NCBI GenBank assembly: GCA_938004115.1
Contig: CALKWS010000286.1
Coordinates: forward strand, 1 to 6,692
Direction: 5' to 3'
DNA: 6,692 bases
Origin: an uncultured Ruaniaceae bacterium
GTDB taxonomy: Bacteria; Actinomycetota; Actinomycetes; Actinomycetales; Beutenbergiaceae
Shown: piece by piece, positions 6,313 through 6,692 of the stretch
How positions within the stretch are numbered: position 1 is the first letter of the stretch
Layout: each line of letters begins with the position of its first letter
Notes under the pieces: model-generated
The model's input: the letters and a program-made list of their open reading frames with translations, nothing else
Told to the model about the DNA's origin: nothing
The model's database searches: none
Translations under genes and position numbers: made by a program

Positions 6313-6692
6313 GTGAGCGCAGACGCAGTAGTACTGGGCCTGGGATACGTGGGGTTGCCGTTGGCCCAGGAGGCGGTGCGCTCTGGGTTGCGGGTGGTTG
6401 GTTTCGACGTCAGCCCGCAGGTGGTGGATGGGTTGAACGCGGGCAGGTCGCATGTGGATGACCTGTCCGATGCCGATGTGGCCGAGATGTTGGCCGGGGG
6501 GTTCACCGCTTCGGTGGAGGAGTCGGTGATCTCTACCGCGCAGGTGGCAGTGATCTGTGTGCCCACGCCGTTGTCGGTCGACGGCGGCCCGGATCTGGGG
6601 CCGGTGGTGGCCGCCGGTGCCGCGGTCGGTTCGCAACTGCGGGCGGGGATGACGGTGATCTTGCAGTCCACCACCTATCCGGGCACCACCGA
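6313..6692 (+). CDS. Nucleotide-sugar 6-dehydrogenase, 5' part (runs off window end)
   Basis: The first about 126 residues of a UDP-glucose/GDP-mannose dehydrogenase family protein, a cytoplasmic enzyme that oxidises C6 of a nucleotide sugar to a uronic acid with two NAD. The Rossmann motif GLGYVGLP (G9, G11, G14), the acidic residue in VVGFDVSP after the second strand, VPTPLSVDGGPDL and STTYPGTT are family hallmarks. The STTYPGTT form recalls WbpA/WecC-like UDP-GlcNAc or UDP-ManNAc dehydrogenases more than UDP-glucose enzymes, but substrate is unresolved. Start choice: GTG 6313 has GGAG at 6302-6305, seven bases upstream, and leaves a normal short N-terminus; ATG 6289 (GGAG at 6275-6278, ten bases upstream) and ATG 6295 are in frame alternatives. 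It uses TTG for seven of twelve leucines, unlike the rha genes. It probably belongs to a separate glycan-precursor unit. Confidence 0.88.
   Translation, partial: MSADAVVLGLGYVGLPLAQEAVRSGLRVVGFDVSPQVVDGLNAGRSHVDDLSDADVAEMLAGGFTASVEESVISTAQVAVICVPTPLSVDGGPDLGPVVAAGAAVGSQLRAGMTVILQSTTYPGTT

Overview
The window is very GC-rich, with strong C/G preference at third codon positions. It carries a same-strand, tightly packed L-rhamnose catabolic operon of the type known from Actinobacteria, so a high-GC actinomycete is the likely source; genus cannot be read from the sequence. No RNA gene, mobile element, CRISPR array or replication origin was seen.

Layout, all on the + strand: the 3' part of a rhamnose-type ABC transporter substrate-binding protein (1-899, start outside the window); L-rhamnose mutarotase RhaM (899-1249); L-rhamnose isomerase RhaI (1246-2433); a 97-base C-rich spacer; the fused aldolase/short-chain dehydrogenase RhaEW (2531-4579, TTG start); rhamnulokinase RhaB (4584-6167); a 145-base intergenic region filled with short overlapping inverted repeats; and the 5' part of a nucleotide-sugar 6-dehydrogenase (about 6313 to beyond the window end).

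Together the first five genes form one pathway. The binding protein captures sugar outside the cell for import. RhaM interconverts the anomers of L-rhamnose, RhaI makes L-rhamnulose, and RhaB phosphorylates it to L-rhamnulose 1-phosphate. The aldolase half of RhaEW cleaves that to dihydroxyacetone phosphate and L-lactaldehyde, and the dehydrogenase half oxidises lactaldehyde to lactate. Stop/start overlaps of 1 and 4 bases and a 4-base gap point to translational coupling. The transporter ATPase and permeases and the pathway regulator are not in the window and probably lie upstream.

The nucleotide-sugar dehydrogenase appears to start a separate unit for polysaccharide or glycan precursor synthesis, with clearly different leucine codon use. 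I do not see a previously undescribed system here. The points worth a second look are modest: a His-to-Asp change at an inferred RhaI metal site, a Pro/Asp-rich extension with an internal repeat on RhaB, the odd base composition before rhaEW, and the palindrome-dense region after rhaB.
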